From NCBI GenBank assembly GCA_003666485.1, contig CP032931.1, positions 1,178,001 to 1,242,000 of the forward strand: a stretch of 64,000 nt of DNA, in the 5' to 3' direction. Below, piece by piece: positions 18,028 to 26,397 of the stretch (the first letter of the stretch is position 1; the number at the start of each line of letters is the position of its first letter). The DNA is from Levilactobacillus brevis (GTDB taxonomy: Bacteria > Bacillota > Bacilli > Lactobacillales > Lactobacillaceae). The position numbers and the translations under genes were made by a program. A model generated the notes under the pieces. That model was not told the DNA's origin. It ran no database searches and worked only from the letters and a program-made list of their open reading frames with translations.

Positions 18028-19692
18028 TCATTTCACAAAGTAGGCGCCCTTGAAGTTCGACTGCGTACCCACCGTATTGTACTGCACGCCGTTAAGCTTG
18101 GGGTTGATCAGGTACGTGCTGGCCGGCTGGAACAGCGGCGTGACGCCCTGATCTTTCATCAGCTCACCCTCGGCTTTCAGCAGTGTCTTCCAGCGCTGAC
18201 TGTTGAAGGCCGGAGCATTGCTAGCCTGGGCGATCAGCTCATCGTAGCGCTCACTGAACCAGTAGCCGGTATTGGCGGCGTTGTCGCTGGTAAATAGGGC
18301 CAGCATGGCCAGTGGGTCGGCGTACTGCGCGTGCTGCGTGGTTAGCGCCAGGTCCGCGTTGGCCGGGCCATCCGCGCGATTGATGGTCCATTCACGCGTC
18401 TTAAGGTTGATGCGTAGCCCCGGGAGCGTGTGTTGCAGTTGGTCACGTAGCAGGGTTGCGATTTTCTTGCTGTAAGGCGCATCCAGGTAGCTCAACGACA
18501 GCGTCACGTGGTCGAGGCCGGCACGTTTACGCGCGGTGGCCCACTGTTTCTTAGCCAATTTAACGTTATACGTCAGCGTTTCTTGGTCCGGCTGGGCCGC
18601 CGCAAAGTCTGCCGTGCCCTTTTGCCCGCGACTGAGACCCGCCGGTACGACGCCTTGAGCGACTAGCGAAGTGTTGCCGTAAGAGTCCTGCCCCAACTGT
18701 TTGCGATTGATGGCGTGGGAAATTGCCAGCCGTGCGAGCCGTTGGTTCAAGAGGTGGTCGATGGTCGGATTCCGGCCCAACTGACGGTAGTTGAGCAAGA
18801 CCATTTTCGAATACGGCCGCGCGGTGTAGGCCGCTTGCTTTTCGTACGATTTGATGTTGGTGATGCCAACCAGCCGCATTTCGTCTAGCGTCCCACGGCG
18901 GTAAGCCCGCCACATTTGCCGCGTACTATGGTAAACATCGACGTTGATGCGTTGCAAATAAACGTGCTCGCGGTCCCAGTAGTGGGGATTGGGGACCATG
19001 TGCCAGTGTCGGCGCGTGTTGCCCTCAGATGCGACCATGAATGGTCCGGCGTAGACCTGATACTGCGGTTTGGTGGCATAGCGCTTGCCGTATTTACGCG
19101 CGATGCGTTGGTTTTGCGGCCCGAACAGGGGAAATGTCAGCCGTTGTGGCAGTTCGGCCATGGGATGATCTAGGTGGACCACCAACGTGAACTTGGACGG
19201 TGCGCTAACGCCCAGCTGTGTGGACGGTAATTTGCCATCCAAAATCTTACGGGCATTCTTGATGCCGACGAACAGATCCGCGTTAGGCGCCTTGGTCGTC
19301 GGGGCCAGTGCCCGTTGCCAGGAGTAAACGAAATCCCGGGCCGTGATAACGTCGCCATTGCTCCAATAAGAATCTTTATAAAGGGTAAACGTATAGACCG
19401 TCTTATCCGCGTTGACGTGAACCTTTTTGGCCAGGGCCAACTGCGCCTGCCCCTCACCGGTCGCGGAGTAGAGGCCTTCAATCGTGTTATTCAGCCGCCC
19501 AAATTGGGACAGCTTGTCGGTATCCAAGGTGGTCAACGGCTGTGACGTGGCCAACGTGACGACTTGGCGTTTGGTCATGACCCCCTGGCTGTCGCTGGCG
19601 GATTCGGTCTCCGGCTGCATCTGACACCCAGCAGTCAGCCCCAATCCCAGTAACAAAATTAGTATAAAGCCCCAATGTTTCACGGTTACCAC
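18028..19692 (-). CDS. Peptide ABC transporter substrate-binding lipoprotein (OppA family)
   Basis: A 554-residue extracytoplasmic solute-binding protein. The N-terminus is a lipoprotein signal with the lipobox LTAGC near residue 23, so it should be lipid-anchored. Family marks include LDTDKLSQFGRLNNTIEGLY, WSNGDVITARDFVYSWQRAL (residues 111-130) and ISHAINRKQLGQDSYG. No permease or ATPase genes lie beside it, so it must work with a transporter encoded elsewhere, probably an Opp system. Substrate cannot be read from sequence. Confidence 0.93.
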   Translation of the reverse strand: MVTVKHWGFILILLLGLGLTAGCQMQPETESASDSQGVMTKRQVVTLATSQPLTTLDTDKLSQFGRLNNTIEGLYSATGEGQAQLALAKKVHVNADKTVYTFTLYKDSYWSNGDVITARDFVYSWQRALAPTTKAPNADLFVGIKNARKILDGKLPSTQLGVSAPSKFTLVVHLDHPMAELPQRLTFPLFGPQNQRIARKYGKRYATKPQYQVYAGPFMVASEGNTRRHWHMVPNPHYWDREHVYLQRINVDVYHSTRQMWRAYRRGTLDEMRLVGITNIKSYEKQAAYTARPYSKMVLLNYRQLGRNPTIDHLLNQRLARLAISHAINRKQLGQDSYGNTSLVAQGVVPAGLSRGQKGTADFAAAQPDQETLTYNVKLAKKQWATARKRAGLDHVTLSLSYLDAPYSKKIATLLRDQLQHTLPGLRINLKTREWTINRADGPANADLALTTQHAQYADPLAMLALFTSDNAANTGYWFSERYDELIAQASNAPAFNSQRWKTLLKAEGELMKDQGVTPLFQPASTYLINPKLNGVQYNTVGTQSNFKGAYFVK

Positions 19693-19755
19693 TCCTGTAT
19701 CTGATAGTCTTCTTTAAAAGTAATTTTATGTAATGGTGTCTGTCATGCGGTTGCT

Positions 19756-19825
19756 GGTCGCCTTGCCGTCCGTCAAATATGAGCGGAAACGTGGCGGGCA
19801 GACCGGGTCAAAGACGTGAGGCGCG
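19756..19825 (+). repeat. Family A repeat, left-end fragment (A8)
   Basis: GTCGCCTTGCCGTCCGTC followed by AAATATGAG and a GGCGGGC block matches the plus-orientation left end of full family A copies. The rest is missing. It lies in the 600-base gap between oppA and mutY. Confidence 0.45.
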
Positions 19826-19976
19826 CCGGAAGCTGTGTCTCCAAAACTCCGGGTTGCCAGTAAAGTAACTTGACGATTAATTAGGTTAGTACAGCAATCA
19901 TTTATAAATTTTCAAGTATTAGTTCGTACAAATTATAGGCAGGTTCAGTTTACTATGAGTAAACGAGCCACCAATG

Positions 19977-20159
19977 TAGCCGGAGTTCGACCAATATGGG
20001 CTCAGCCGTGGGAGTTCCCTTAGCGGCGGGTTTGGCCGGTTAGGGAGCTGGCGACTTTGAGACGTGGTCTTCGGCTCAAAGCGAGGTAAAAGACCGCTTC
20101 TCAGGCTTTTGCCGTCCGCCCACCGCGTTCCGGCCCATATTGGTCGAACGGTAGGCGGC
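19977..20159 (-). repeat. Family A repeat (A2)
   Basis: Full copy with perfect terminal arms, TTCGACCAATATGGG at the left and its exact complement at the right, enclosing CTCAGCCGTGGGAGTT, a TTTGAG/CTCAAA stem and AAGACCGCTTCT. The arm sequence differs from other copies, but pairing is kept. Confidence 0.85.
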
Positions 20160-20291
20160 GGTACGCATCCATGTCGTAATCGATGGTATTCTTTCCTGAT
20201 GATAGGGGACTAGACCAGCGGCGTCAAGGGTTACTTGTGGCGGGGAGCGGAATTCGTTAGAATAAGAAAAAACAAACGAGGAGGCGAGCTG

Positions 20292-21431
20292 ATGGAAAAC
20301 TGGTCAGCGGCCACGATCCGGGATTTCCGCCGGACATTATTGGCTTGGTATGATCAAGAGGGGCGCGACTTGCCCTGGCGACAGGACCACGACCCGTATC
20401 ACGTGTGGGTCAGTGAAATCATGCTCCAACAAACGCAGGTCAACACGGTGATTCCGTACTATCAAAATTTCATGGCGACGTTTCCGACGGTGACCGACTT
20501 GGCAAATGCCGATGAGGGAACGCTGTTGAAGGCCTGGCAAGGGTTAGGCTATTATTCACGGGCCCGTAATTTGCAGCGAGCGGCTCGGCAGATCATTACG
20601 GATTATCATGGCAATTGGCCACGAACGGCTGCTGAGCTGACGGACCTGGTGGGTATCGGGCCTTACACGGCGGGTGCCATTGCCAGCATTGCCTTTGGTG
20701 AGGCGGTGCCGGCGGTGGATGGCAACGCATTTCGTGTCTTTGCCCGGCTCTTATTGATCGACGATGACATTGCCAAGCCACAGACACGCAAGGTGTTTGA
20801 GCAGGCCATCCAGCCCATCGTTGATCCCCAGCGGCCTGGTGCCTTCAACCAGGCCATCATGGATCTGGGGTCCAGCTACATGCGAGCCAAGAATTCCGAC
20901 CCGGCTCACTCGCCAGTCAAGGCGTTTGATGCATCTTACCAAACGGGGCAGGTCGAAGCATTTCCGGTCAAGACTAAAGCACCGCGGCCCAAGCTGATGC
21001 CGTATTACGCGGTCATCGTCCACTCACCGGTCGGGTATTTGCTGGTTCAGCGCGATGCAACCCAGATGTTAACGGGTTATTGGACGTTTCCACTGCTTTT
21101 ACAGGCCGATTTGACGCCTGAAAAGGCCACTGAGCCTAATGACTTGGCTCAGGACCTGGCGGCCATTACGCGGCAATTTAAAACGGATTACCAACTTGAC
21201 TTGGATTTAACGGTCGTCGGTGGTCAGCCGGTGAGTCACACCTACACCCATCAACGGTGGCGGGTGAAATTACTGGTGGCCGAACTCCCGACGACGCCGT
21301 CATTGGCATTTTTCCCTGGGAAATGGGTGGCAGGGGCCGACATCGCGGCGTTGCCACTACCCAAAGTTCAGGAAAAAGTCATGACTAGATTTCAAAATCA
21401 GGGCTATCCGGACGCATTTGCCAAGAAATAG
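20292..21431 (+). CDS. mutY: Adenine DNA glycosylase lacking the iron-sulfur cysteines
   Basis: MutY removes adenine mispaired with 8-oxoguanine. The 379-residue protein has the catalytic SEIMLQQTQV (Glu in SEIM), the helix-hairpin-helix LVGIGPYTAGAIAS and the catalytic Asp in PAVDGNAFRV. The following loop, encoded at about 20,840-20,950, normally holds four cysteines for a [4Fe-4S] cluster. Here it reads MDLGSSYMRAKNSDPAHSPV with no cysteine. A C-terminal NUDIX-like domain follows. Clusterless MutY enzymes are reported from lactobacilli, so this is probably functional. The ATG at 20292 follows GAGGAGGCGAG. Confidence 0.94.
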   Translation: MENWSAATIRDFRRTLLAWYDQEGRDLPWRQDHDPYHVWVSEIMLQQTQVNTVIPYYQNFMATFPTVTDLANADEGTLLKAWQGLGYYSRARNLQRAARQIITDYHGNWPRTAAELTDLVGIGPYTAGAIASIAFGEAVPAVDGNAFRVFARLLLIDDDIAKPQTRKVFEQAIQPIVDPQRPGAFNQAIMDLGSSYMRAKNSDPAHSPVKAFDASYQTGQVEAFPVKTKAPRPKLMPYYAVIVHSPVGYLLVQRDATQMLTGYWTFPLLLQADLTPEKATEPNDLAQDLAAITRQFKTDYQLDLDLTVVGGQPVSHTYTHQRWRVKLLVAELPTTPSLAFFPGKWVAGADIAALPLPKVQEKVMTRFQNQGYPDAFAKK

Positions 21432-21510
21432 TTTCCGTTGTCGGCAAAAAGCTGTATGATTTAAGCAACAATCCCAGCACGGCGGAATTAATAAGAAGGA
21501 GCGATCAATT

Positions 21511-21831
21511 GTGCAAACAATTTTTGATGTGTTGAAGCATATTTCGGTGAATCACCAAGAAGTTGAGAGCCCGCAAGTCGTTGTGACTGATGCGGCTGGC
21601 AAGCCCAATGGCCTATTGACGGACCTATTACATGATTTAATGAATAATGCGCTGTTGTTCGTGACCTTGACCGAGTTGGCCTCCGCGGCGGATCTGATTG
21701 AACACCTGCGGACCCACACACCGCTGCCCGCGGACGTGTTGGCCGAGTACAGCAAGATTTTGACGGAACACTGCGAGGGTCTCAACTTTGCCCCCCAGAA
21801 AGGGCAAATCGAAATCATCGTGGCACGTTAG
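21511..21831 (+). CDS. Protein of unknown function
   Basis: I do not recognise this 106-residue protein. It starts with GTG 11 bases after an AAGGAG site, begins MQTIFDVLKHISVNHQEVES, and is acidic and soluble, with a leucine-rich helical middle (GLLTDLLHDLMNNALLFVTL). The esterase gene starts ten bases after it ends, so the two are probably co-transcribed. Confidence 0.65.
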   Translation: MQTIFDVLKHISVNHQEVESPQVVVTDAAGKPNGLLTDLLHDLMNNALLFVTLTELASAADLIEHLRTHTPLPADVLAEYSKILTEHCEGLNFAPQKGQIEIIVAR

Positions 21832-21841
21832 GAGCAGGCAA

Positions 21842-22456
21842 ATGACAGATGAACAGTTGATTGAAACCATGCCGGGCGCCAATACAGCCCCACCGTTACT
21901 GTTGTTGCAGGGGACCGGTGGCACGAACCGAGAGATGCTGAACTTTGGTAGACGGTTGGCGCCACAGAGTCCGCTGATCACGATTGGTGGGCGCCAGGGT
22001 CAGGGCCAACAACGGCAATACTATTCGCAAACGGCAGCCGGGCCCGTCAATCCCCAGCAGATTGCCACGGAGGCTGACTGGTTAGGTCAGCAGGCGCAAG
22101 CCATCTGCCAGGAGAACCATTGGGACAGCAATCGGCTGGTCGTCGTGGGTTACTCCAACGGTGCGGCCATGGCGGCGTACGGCGTGCAAACGGGGCAATT
22201 GCCTGGGCAGGCGGCCTTATTGTTTCACCCCTTACTGTTGCCGGTAGCTCAGCCAGCTGCTCGGCCCGGCTATCACGCCTGGTTGTCAGCGGGGGCGCAT
22301 GATCCCCTGGTGACGGTCGCCACGGTAAAAAAAGTTTTGGCAAATTTGGCGGCCATTGGCGTGGCCACGACGCTGGAAGAAACCGGCGGAACCCACCAGC
22401 TGACGCCGCAAGAGGTGCTGGCAGCACAACAATGGCTAATGGTAAACGCTTTATAG
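21842..22456 (+). CDS. Alpha/beta-hydrolase, carboxylesterase/phospholipase-like
   Basis: A 204-residue serine hydrolase of the small YpfH/phospholipase-carboxylesterase type. The early strand PPLLLLQGTGGTNREML gives the oxyanion region, the nucleophile Ser is in VVVGYSNGAAMAA (residue about 106), an Asp is in WLSAGAHDPLV and the catalytic His in EETGGTHQLTPQEV. The start at 21842 is after AGGAGCAGG; an earlier in-frame ATG lies inside the preceding gene. Substrate is unknown. Confidence 0.85.
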   Translation: MTDEQLIETMPGANTAPPLLLLQGTGGTNREMLNFGRRLAPQSPLITIGGRQGQGQQRQYYSQTAAGPVNPQQIATEADWLGQQAQAICQENHWDSNRLVVVGYSNGAAMAAYGVQTGQLPGQAALLFHPLLLPVAQPAARPGYHAWLSAGAHDPLVTVATVKKVLANLAAIGVATTLEETGGTHQLTPQEVLAAQQWLMVNAL

Positions 22457-22645
22457 GGGTCCCAAAAAACATTTCAAAAAATAGCACTTTGCATTTGCTA
22501 TTCTGGGAAATACCTGTTATCCTATGGTTAATGTATTTATGGTTCGGAAGTTTTAAAGGCTCGACGTTCTTTAAGAATGGCTCCTTTTTACCCCAGCTTT
22601 CAAATGCAAATATTATTGCGCTATGCGCATGGAGGTTTCATTCTT

Positions 22646-22849
22646 ATGGAACAAGGTACTGTTAAATGGTTCAACGCTGATAAAGGTTACGGCTTCATCA
22701 CTTTGGAAAACGGCTCAGACGTTTTCGTTCACTTCTCTGCTATCAACAGTGAAGGCTTCAAGACTCTTGAAGAAGGCCAACACGTATCCCTTGATGTAGA
22801 ACAAGGCGACCGTGGCCCACAAGCTGCTAACGTTACGGTAGTTGACTAA
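22646..22849 (+). CDS. Cold-shock protein
   Basis: A 67-residue single cold-shock domain. RNP1 appears as KGYGFITL and RNP2 as VFVHFSAI, the two motifs that stack on single-stranded RNA or DNA. CSPs act as RNA chaperones in the cytoplasm. The gene has GGAGGTTTC before the ATG, a roughly 190-base leader region upstream as is common for csp genes, and its own terminator. Confidence 0.96.
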   Translation: MEQGTVKWFNADKGYGFITLENGSDVFVHFSAINSEGFKTLEEGQHVSLDVEQGDRGPQAANVTVVD

Positions 22850-22876
22850 TTTACATTAGCCTAAATCGTGCTTAGT

Positions 22877-22908
22877 AAAAACCACTGACTTCGGTTAGTG
22901 GTTTTTTT
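22877..22908 (+). terminator. Terminator of the cold-shock gene
   Basis: AAAAACCACTgac-ttcg-gttAGTGGTTTTTTT: a compact stem with a TTCG loop and a T run. Confidence 0.9.
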
Positions 22909-23028
22909 GCGCTCATTTTTAGTGATCAGCAGTGCTAACTAGTTGGCTTATCGAGTGACAAACGAATTAGTTGTTATCCGAACTATTTCAGGTTATGATA
23001 AAAGCAAATAATGAAGGTGGTGCTTTCA

Positions 23029-23271
23029 ATGAGTGCAGAAAAAGTATTTGATCAAACAGAATTAGCAAAGTTTAATGGGCAAGACGGGCAGCCCGCCTAC
23101 GTGGCAGTAGCCGGCGTCGTTTATGATGTCACGGGCGTTGACGCTTGGGCTGGCGGCAAGCATCACGGCAACTTGGCCGGTCAAGAACTGACCAGTGTGA
23201 TTGATGGCAAGTCACCCCACGGCCGCAAGGTGTTAAAGAACTTGCCAGTCGTTGGTCAGTATCAAGACTAA
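23029..23271 (+). CDS. Cytochrome b5-like heme/steroid-binding domain protein
   Basis: An 80-residue protein that is almost entirely a cytochrome b5-like domain: FDQTELAKFNGQDGQPAYVA, VVYDVTGVDAW, GGKHHGNLAGQELT and SPHGRKVL. The first His pair region and the SPHG His are the likely heme or ligand contacts. No signal peptide or membrane helix is seen, so it should be cytoplasmic. The ATG at 23029 follows GAAGGTGGTG better than an ATG at 23011. Partners are not evident from neighbours. Confidence 0.88.
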   Translation: MSAEKVFDQTELAKFNGQDGQPAYVAVAGVVYDVTGVDAWAGGKHHGNLAGQELTSVIDGKSPHGRKVLKNLPVVGQYQD

Positions 23272-23399
23272 GGTGTGGCTAGGCAGATTTCAAATGAGTG
23301 ACAGTTGTCCTACTGACTGAATACTTCCTCGGTGAGGTCATCTTAAGAACTTAGTAAACACGCACATCAGGGCTTGATATAAACTCTTAACTTGTAAAG

Positions 23400-23449
23400 T
23401 AAAGGGGTCTTCCCAAGAAATCGTATGATTTCTTGGGAAGACCCCTTTA
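23400..23449. terminator. Perfect 23-bp palindromic hairpin
   Basis: Arms of 23 bases pair without mismatch around a four-base GTAT loop. There is no long T run beyond the stem's own TTT, so it may be a two-way terminator or another palindromic element. It stands between the cytochrome b5-like gene and the AT-rich toxin-antitoxin islet. Confidence 0.75.
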
Positions 23450-23663
23450 AGCTTATGTGAGCATAGAGATTAGTACTCGCAGGATGCTTCCTTGGTAAAG
23501 CTGTCTTAAGGGAGGCAGGAAGAAAAATCTCTAATAGGTGCGTCAGATATTGTTAAAGTTAGGGTGAATTTGTTGTGGTTTAACACCATATATGATATAT
23601 TTTCATTGGAGATTGGTACCATGATTGTTAATTAATTCAATTTTACGTAGGGAAGTTAAACCG

Positions 23664-24011
23664 ATGGAGAAACCGAGGTTTGAATTTGCAAAGCGGGCTA
23701 ATGGGAGCTCTGAGTTTGAAGATTTTCTAGACTCACTGACTGCTGAAGAAGCAGATAAACTTTTGATGGTTATTCGAGCAATTGAAGAGCATGGATTGCA
23801 GGTCGCAAGAAAGCTAAAATGGGTTAGCAAAATTGAAAATAATTTGTACGAGATTAGAACGGAACAGAATAAGCATTGGCTAAGAGGACTATATTTTAAA
23901 GCTGAGGGCAGTCGTTATATTATTACACACGGATTTAAGAAAAAAACGAATAAGACACCTGAAAAGGAAAAGAAGCATGCACGTGAAGTACGTAAACGTT
24001 GGCAATCGTAA
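23664..24011 (+). CDS. HigB/RelE-like toxin (phage Gp49-like family)
   Basis: A 115-residue basic protein beginning MEKPRFEFAKRANGSSEFED. It has ARKLKWVSKIENNLYEIRTE then HWLRGLYFKAEGSRYIITHGFKKKTNKTP, the usual strand-and-basic-helix order of HigB-type mRNA interferases, which cut mRNA at the ribosome. The ATG at 23664 follows TAGGGAAG. The helix-turn-helix antitoxin gene lies 97 bases downstream. Toxin-first order fits HigBA. Base composition is visibly richer in A+T than neighbours, suggesting acquisition. Confidence 0.85.
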   Translation: MEKPRFEFAKRANGSSEFEDFLDSLTAEEADKLLMVIRAIEEHGLQVARKLKWVSKIENNLYEIRTEQNKHWLRGLYFKAEGSRYIITHGFKKKTNKTPEKEKKHAREVRKRWQS

Positions 24012-24108
24012 GATATTGCTGATGATTAGAAAGAATATTTAAGCTACTAAACAAGAGCGAATGATCAGTCAATAACATTTAAAGTATTTTTAGAGAAGGA
24101 TCCTTATT

Positions 24109-24390
24109 ATGAAAACAGGTTATGTTGATTCAATTATTGAGCAAAGAATGAAGGATGAAAAGACTAAAGCAAATATGCTAAATAAGAAGGCAAAACTAGA
24201 CTTAGCGGTTAGCTTAATGAAGGCGAGAGAGAACGCCCAGTTAACACAAAAGCAGTTAGCAGACTTGGTTGGTACAAGTCAAAATGCAATCAGTCGGGTG
24301 GAAAACGGAAACGGCAATCCTTCATTGAAGACGTTAACACGAATTGCAGATGCATTAGATCAGCCGCTAGATATTCGATTTGGAAACTAG
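24109..24390 (+). CDS. HigA-like antitoxin, XRE-family helix-turn-helix
   Basis: A 93-residue protein with an N-terminal helical region (SIIEQRMKDEKTKANMLNKK) and a classical XRE DNA-binding domain at residues 35-90: LTQKQLADLVGTSQNAISRVENG followed by NPSLKTLTRIADAL. It should neutralise the upstream toxin and repress their promoter. The 97-base spacing from the toxin is longer than usual for type II pairs, so a separate promoter may exist. Confidence 0.87.
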   Translation: MKTGYVDSIIEQRMKDEKTKANMLNKKAKLDLAVSLMKARENAQLTQKQLADLVGTSQNAISRVENGNGNPSLKTLTRIADALDQPLDIRFGN

Positions 24391-24437
24391 TTAACCTGAA
24401 CAAACAATTGCTGTCGGTTGATACTCTGCCACAAAAA

Positions 24438-24489
24438 GGAAGACAATAAAAGGCCACCACAATTTGTGATGACCTTTTATTGTCTTCCT
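24438..24489. terminator. Long two-way terminator hairpin
   Basis: AGGAAGACAATAAAAGG pairs with its complement at 24473-24489, and inner bases pair with a few G-T changes. A-rich and T-rich flanks suit termination in both directions after higA. Confidence 0.8.
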
Positions 24490-24492
24490 CGC

Positions 24493-24552
24493 CTAGGAAT
24501 CTTGTCCACTTTTTGTCCACTTCATTTTGGGCTTATATGCCTTTATATCGTT
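24493..24552 (-). pseudogene. Possible 3' remnant of a phage integrase gene
   Basis: On the minus strand the frame reads KPKMKWTKSGQDS then stop, a tail that resembles the C-termini of tyrosine integrases from lactobacillus phages (KVDKKWTK-like). It lies between higA and tRNA-Arg and is too short to be a gene. The resemblance is from memory and the match is short. Confidence 0.25.
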
Positions 24553-24622
24553 CTGCAAAAACCAAGAATGCTGATTTCACGCTGTTTTGAAGTTATACGG
24601 AAGCATGTAGAACCCCATCTTA

Positions 24623-24696
24623 TGTCGCAAGAGAGATTCGAACCCTCGACCTACGGTTTAGAAGACCGTTGCTCTATCCAGCTGAGCTATTGCGAC
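24623..24696 (-). tRNA. tRNA-Arg (anticodon UCU)
   Basis: The minus strand folds into a complete cloverleaf: acceptor GTCGCAA/TTGCGAC, D-arm GCTCAGCTGGATAGAGC, anticodon arm ACGGT-CTTCTAA-ACCGT with anticodon TCT, and T-arm GAGGG-TTCGAAT-CTCTC. The discriminator base is A and CCA is not encoded. It is 74 nt. The region beyond its 3' end holds the toxin-antitoxin islet, a common arrangement at tRNA integration sites. Confidence 0.96.
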
Positions 24697-24822
24697 AAAA
24701 TCCCATAACTTCTTAATTATAGAGAAGCAAACGGGTCGTGTCAATCACTGTTCTGTCCGGTTATTTGACAGGGGGCGGTGGTTCCAGTAAAGTTAGGCTA
24801 AACTAGTGAAGGAGGGTTTCTA

Positions 24823-25140
24823 GTGGGTGTTGTCCATATCGTTGCCGAAGTCATCGTGTTCTTTGCAGCTATTTTATTAATTTATTATTTTTTCCAAATC
24901 ACACAGGCGCTTGGCGACCGCAAGAAAAATATCCGTTACTTAATCATTTTCGCTGTCGTGTTGTTCATTGCCTATCCCGTTTCCAATCTATCCGGGAAGA
25001 AGACCGTGAACCCGTCAACGCAGATTTCTGATCAGGTGCGTAAGGTCCAGAAGAAGCATCAGCAGAAAAAAGAATCCGAGAAAAAAGAGTCACAGCAAAA
25101 ATCATCAAGCGACTCAGCTAAGCAATCAAGCAATAAGTAA
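24823..25140 (+). CDS. Small membrane protein with charged tail
   Basis: A 105-residue protein that I do not recognise. Two hydrophobic segments, residues 3-27 and 38-58, flank a short basic loop (GDRKKNIR). The last 40 residues are Lys/Glu/Ser/Gln-rich and low in complexity. It begins at GTG after GGAGGGTTTC. The tail probably faces the cytoplasm or cell wall side depending on topology. Confidence 0.75.
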   Translation: MGVVHIVAEVIVFFAAILLIYYFFQITQALGDRKKNIRYLIIFAVVLFIAYPVSNLSGKKTVNPSTQISDQVRKVQKKHQQKKESEKKESQQKSSSDSAKQSSNK

Positions 25141-25301
25141 ATTAGCGACTGGCGGCCGTGGCGATTAAGGTATGGTCTTCATTAACCAATTGCCGTCACG
25201 AAATTATCAAGAAAGTCTAATTTTTAGGGTCGACCGCTTGCAATCTTTCTGTAACATTAGGATAATATATTTGTAACCTAATGTTGACGGGGGGAATTCT
25301 T

Positions 25302-25451
25302 ATGCATGCAGTAGCGATCATTTTACTGATTTTGGTAGTTGCCGGAGTGGGTCAATTGTACCTGAATAACCGGGCGGCTTTTCGGAAGAAGAGTAAGCAT
25401 TTGGCCACTCGCAGTAAATTCCACGACGATACCAATCGCCGGTTAAGTTAA
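25302..25451 (+). CDS. 49-residue single-pass membrane protein
   Basis: A short frame starting ATG after a GGGGGGAATT ribosome site. It codes for MHAVAIILLILVVAGVGQLY, one hydrophobic helix, followed by a basic tail (RKKSKHLATRSKFHDDTNRR). A terminator follows 10 bases later and the start site is strong, so it is likely real. Function unknown. Confidence 0.6.
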   Translation: MHAVAIILLILVVAGVGQLYLNNRAAFRKKSKHLATRSKFHDDTNRRLS

Positions 25452-25457
25452 GAATTA

Positions 25458-25494
25458 GGGTCGTCCAGTCTTGTGGCTGGGCGTTTTTCTTTGG
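25458..25494 (+). terminator. Terminator after the 49-residue protein
   Basis: GTCGTCCAGTC-ttgt-GGCTGGGCG followed by TTTTT. Confidence 0.7.
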
Positions 25495-25554
25495 ACAAGA
25501 AAAAGCAGGCGCTGGAGACAAAATTGCCCAAGCACCTGCTGTGAATCACATATT

Positions 25555-26316
25555 TTAATACAGTTGAATGTCGCCACCATCGACCATCAGTGTTTGCCCG
25601 GTCATGTAGGCGCTGGCGCTGCTGGCCAAGAACAAGGCCACGGCGCCGATGTCGTGTTCGGGGTCGCCCAAGCGGTGGAGCGGAATGCTGTTGACCAGAT
25701 GATCGTATTGTTCTGGCGCGGCTTGATGCCACTGCTTTACGCCGGCCGTTTCAGCGATGGGGGAGATGATGTTCAACCGAATCCCATCGGCAGCCCATTC
25801 ATGTGCGACCACCCGCGTCAAGCCACGGATGGCTTCCTTAGCAGCGGCGTAGGCAGCTTGGGTTTGCTGACCACGAATGCCGGCGCCGGAGGCAAAATTA
25901 ATGACGCAACCCTTGGTGGCCTTCAGTTGGTCGTGAGCCAACGACATCAGGTGGCGCGTCGGATTAAAACTGGTGTTGAAGGACAACGCAAAGTCGTCGT
26001 CCGTCAGACTAGTAAAGGGTTTCTGCCGGGAGGCGTGGGCATTGTTGATCAACACATCGAGCTTGCCAAATTTGGCGACGGCCGTGTCGATAATCTGGCG
26101 GTCATTTTCTACCGAAGAAATATCCAGATTTAACGTTTCGATTGTACCAAATTGTGCAAGCTCCTTAGCGGCCGCTTGCAGGTGTTCGTCGCTAACATCG
26201 ACGATCAAAACCTGTGCCCCTGCCTTGACGAAGGCCGTGGCCATGCCTAAACCAATCCCGCCGGCGCCACCGGTAATGATCACACTTTTTCCTTCGACGT
26301 CCCATTTTACTGTCAT
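25555..26316 (-). CDS. Short-chain dehydrogenase/reductase
   Basis: A 253-residue classical SDR. The cofactor loop is ITGGAGGIGLGMATAF (residues 14-29), the acid after strand 2 (VDVSDE) suggests NAD+ preference, NNAHAS follows, and the catalytic Tyr-Lys pair is in TQAAYAAAKEAIRG near residue 155. The C-terminus LMVDGGDIQLY is typical. Start at 26316 follows GGAGGGAC. A consensus cre site upstream suggests CcpA control, so it may act in use of a secondary carbon source. Substrate unknown. Confidence 0.88.
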   Translation of the reverse strand: MTVKWDVEGKSVIITGGAGGIGLGMATAFVKAGAQVLIVDVSDEHLQAAAKELAQFGTIETLNLDISSVENDRQIIDTAVAKFGKLDVLINNAHASRQKPFTSLTDDDFALSFNTSFNPTRHLMSLAHDQLKATKGCVINFASGAGIRGQQTQAAYAAAKEAIRGLTRVVAHEWAADGIRLNIISPIAETAGVKQWHQAAPEQYDHLVNSIPLHRLGDPEHDIGAVALFLASSASAYMTGQTLMVDGGDIQLY

Positions 26317-26383
26317 AGGTAGTCCCTCCTGATATAAGTTAATCGTTTTATCAGCGAGCAATTATACACGTTATTTTTCTTTT

Positions 26384-26397
26384 TGTAAGCGATTTCA
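26384..26397. promoter_or_regulatory. CcpA catabolite-responsive element (cre)
   Basis: TGTAAGCGATTTCA fits the consensus TGWNANCGNTNWCA at every defined position. It lies 68 bases upstream of the SDR start on the minus strand and about 95 bases upstream of the quinone reductase on the plus strand. Confidence 0.7.

Noticed and set aside
23281..23530. Two similar stretches around the 23.4-kb palindrome (ACTTCCTCGGTGAGGTC and GCTTCCTTGGTAAAGCTG, each before TCTTAAG) as possible attachment repeats.
   Set aside because: Similarity is weak and short, and neither matches the tRNA-Arg 3' end.
25471..26133. Open frame of 220 codons on the plus strand.
   Set aside because: Antisense shadow of the SDR gene at 25555-26316, with no family features.
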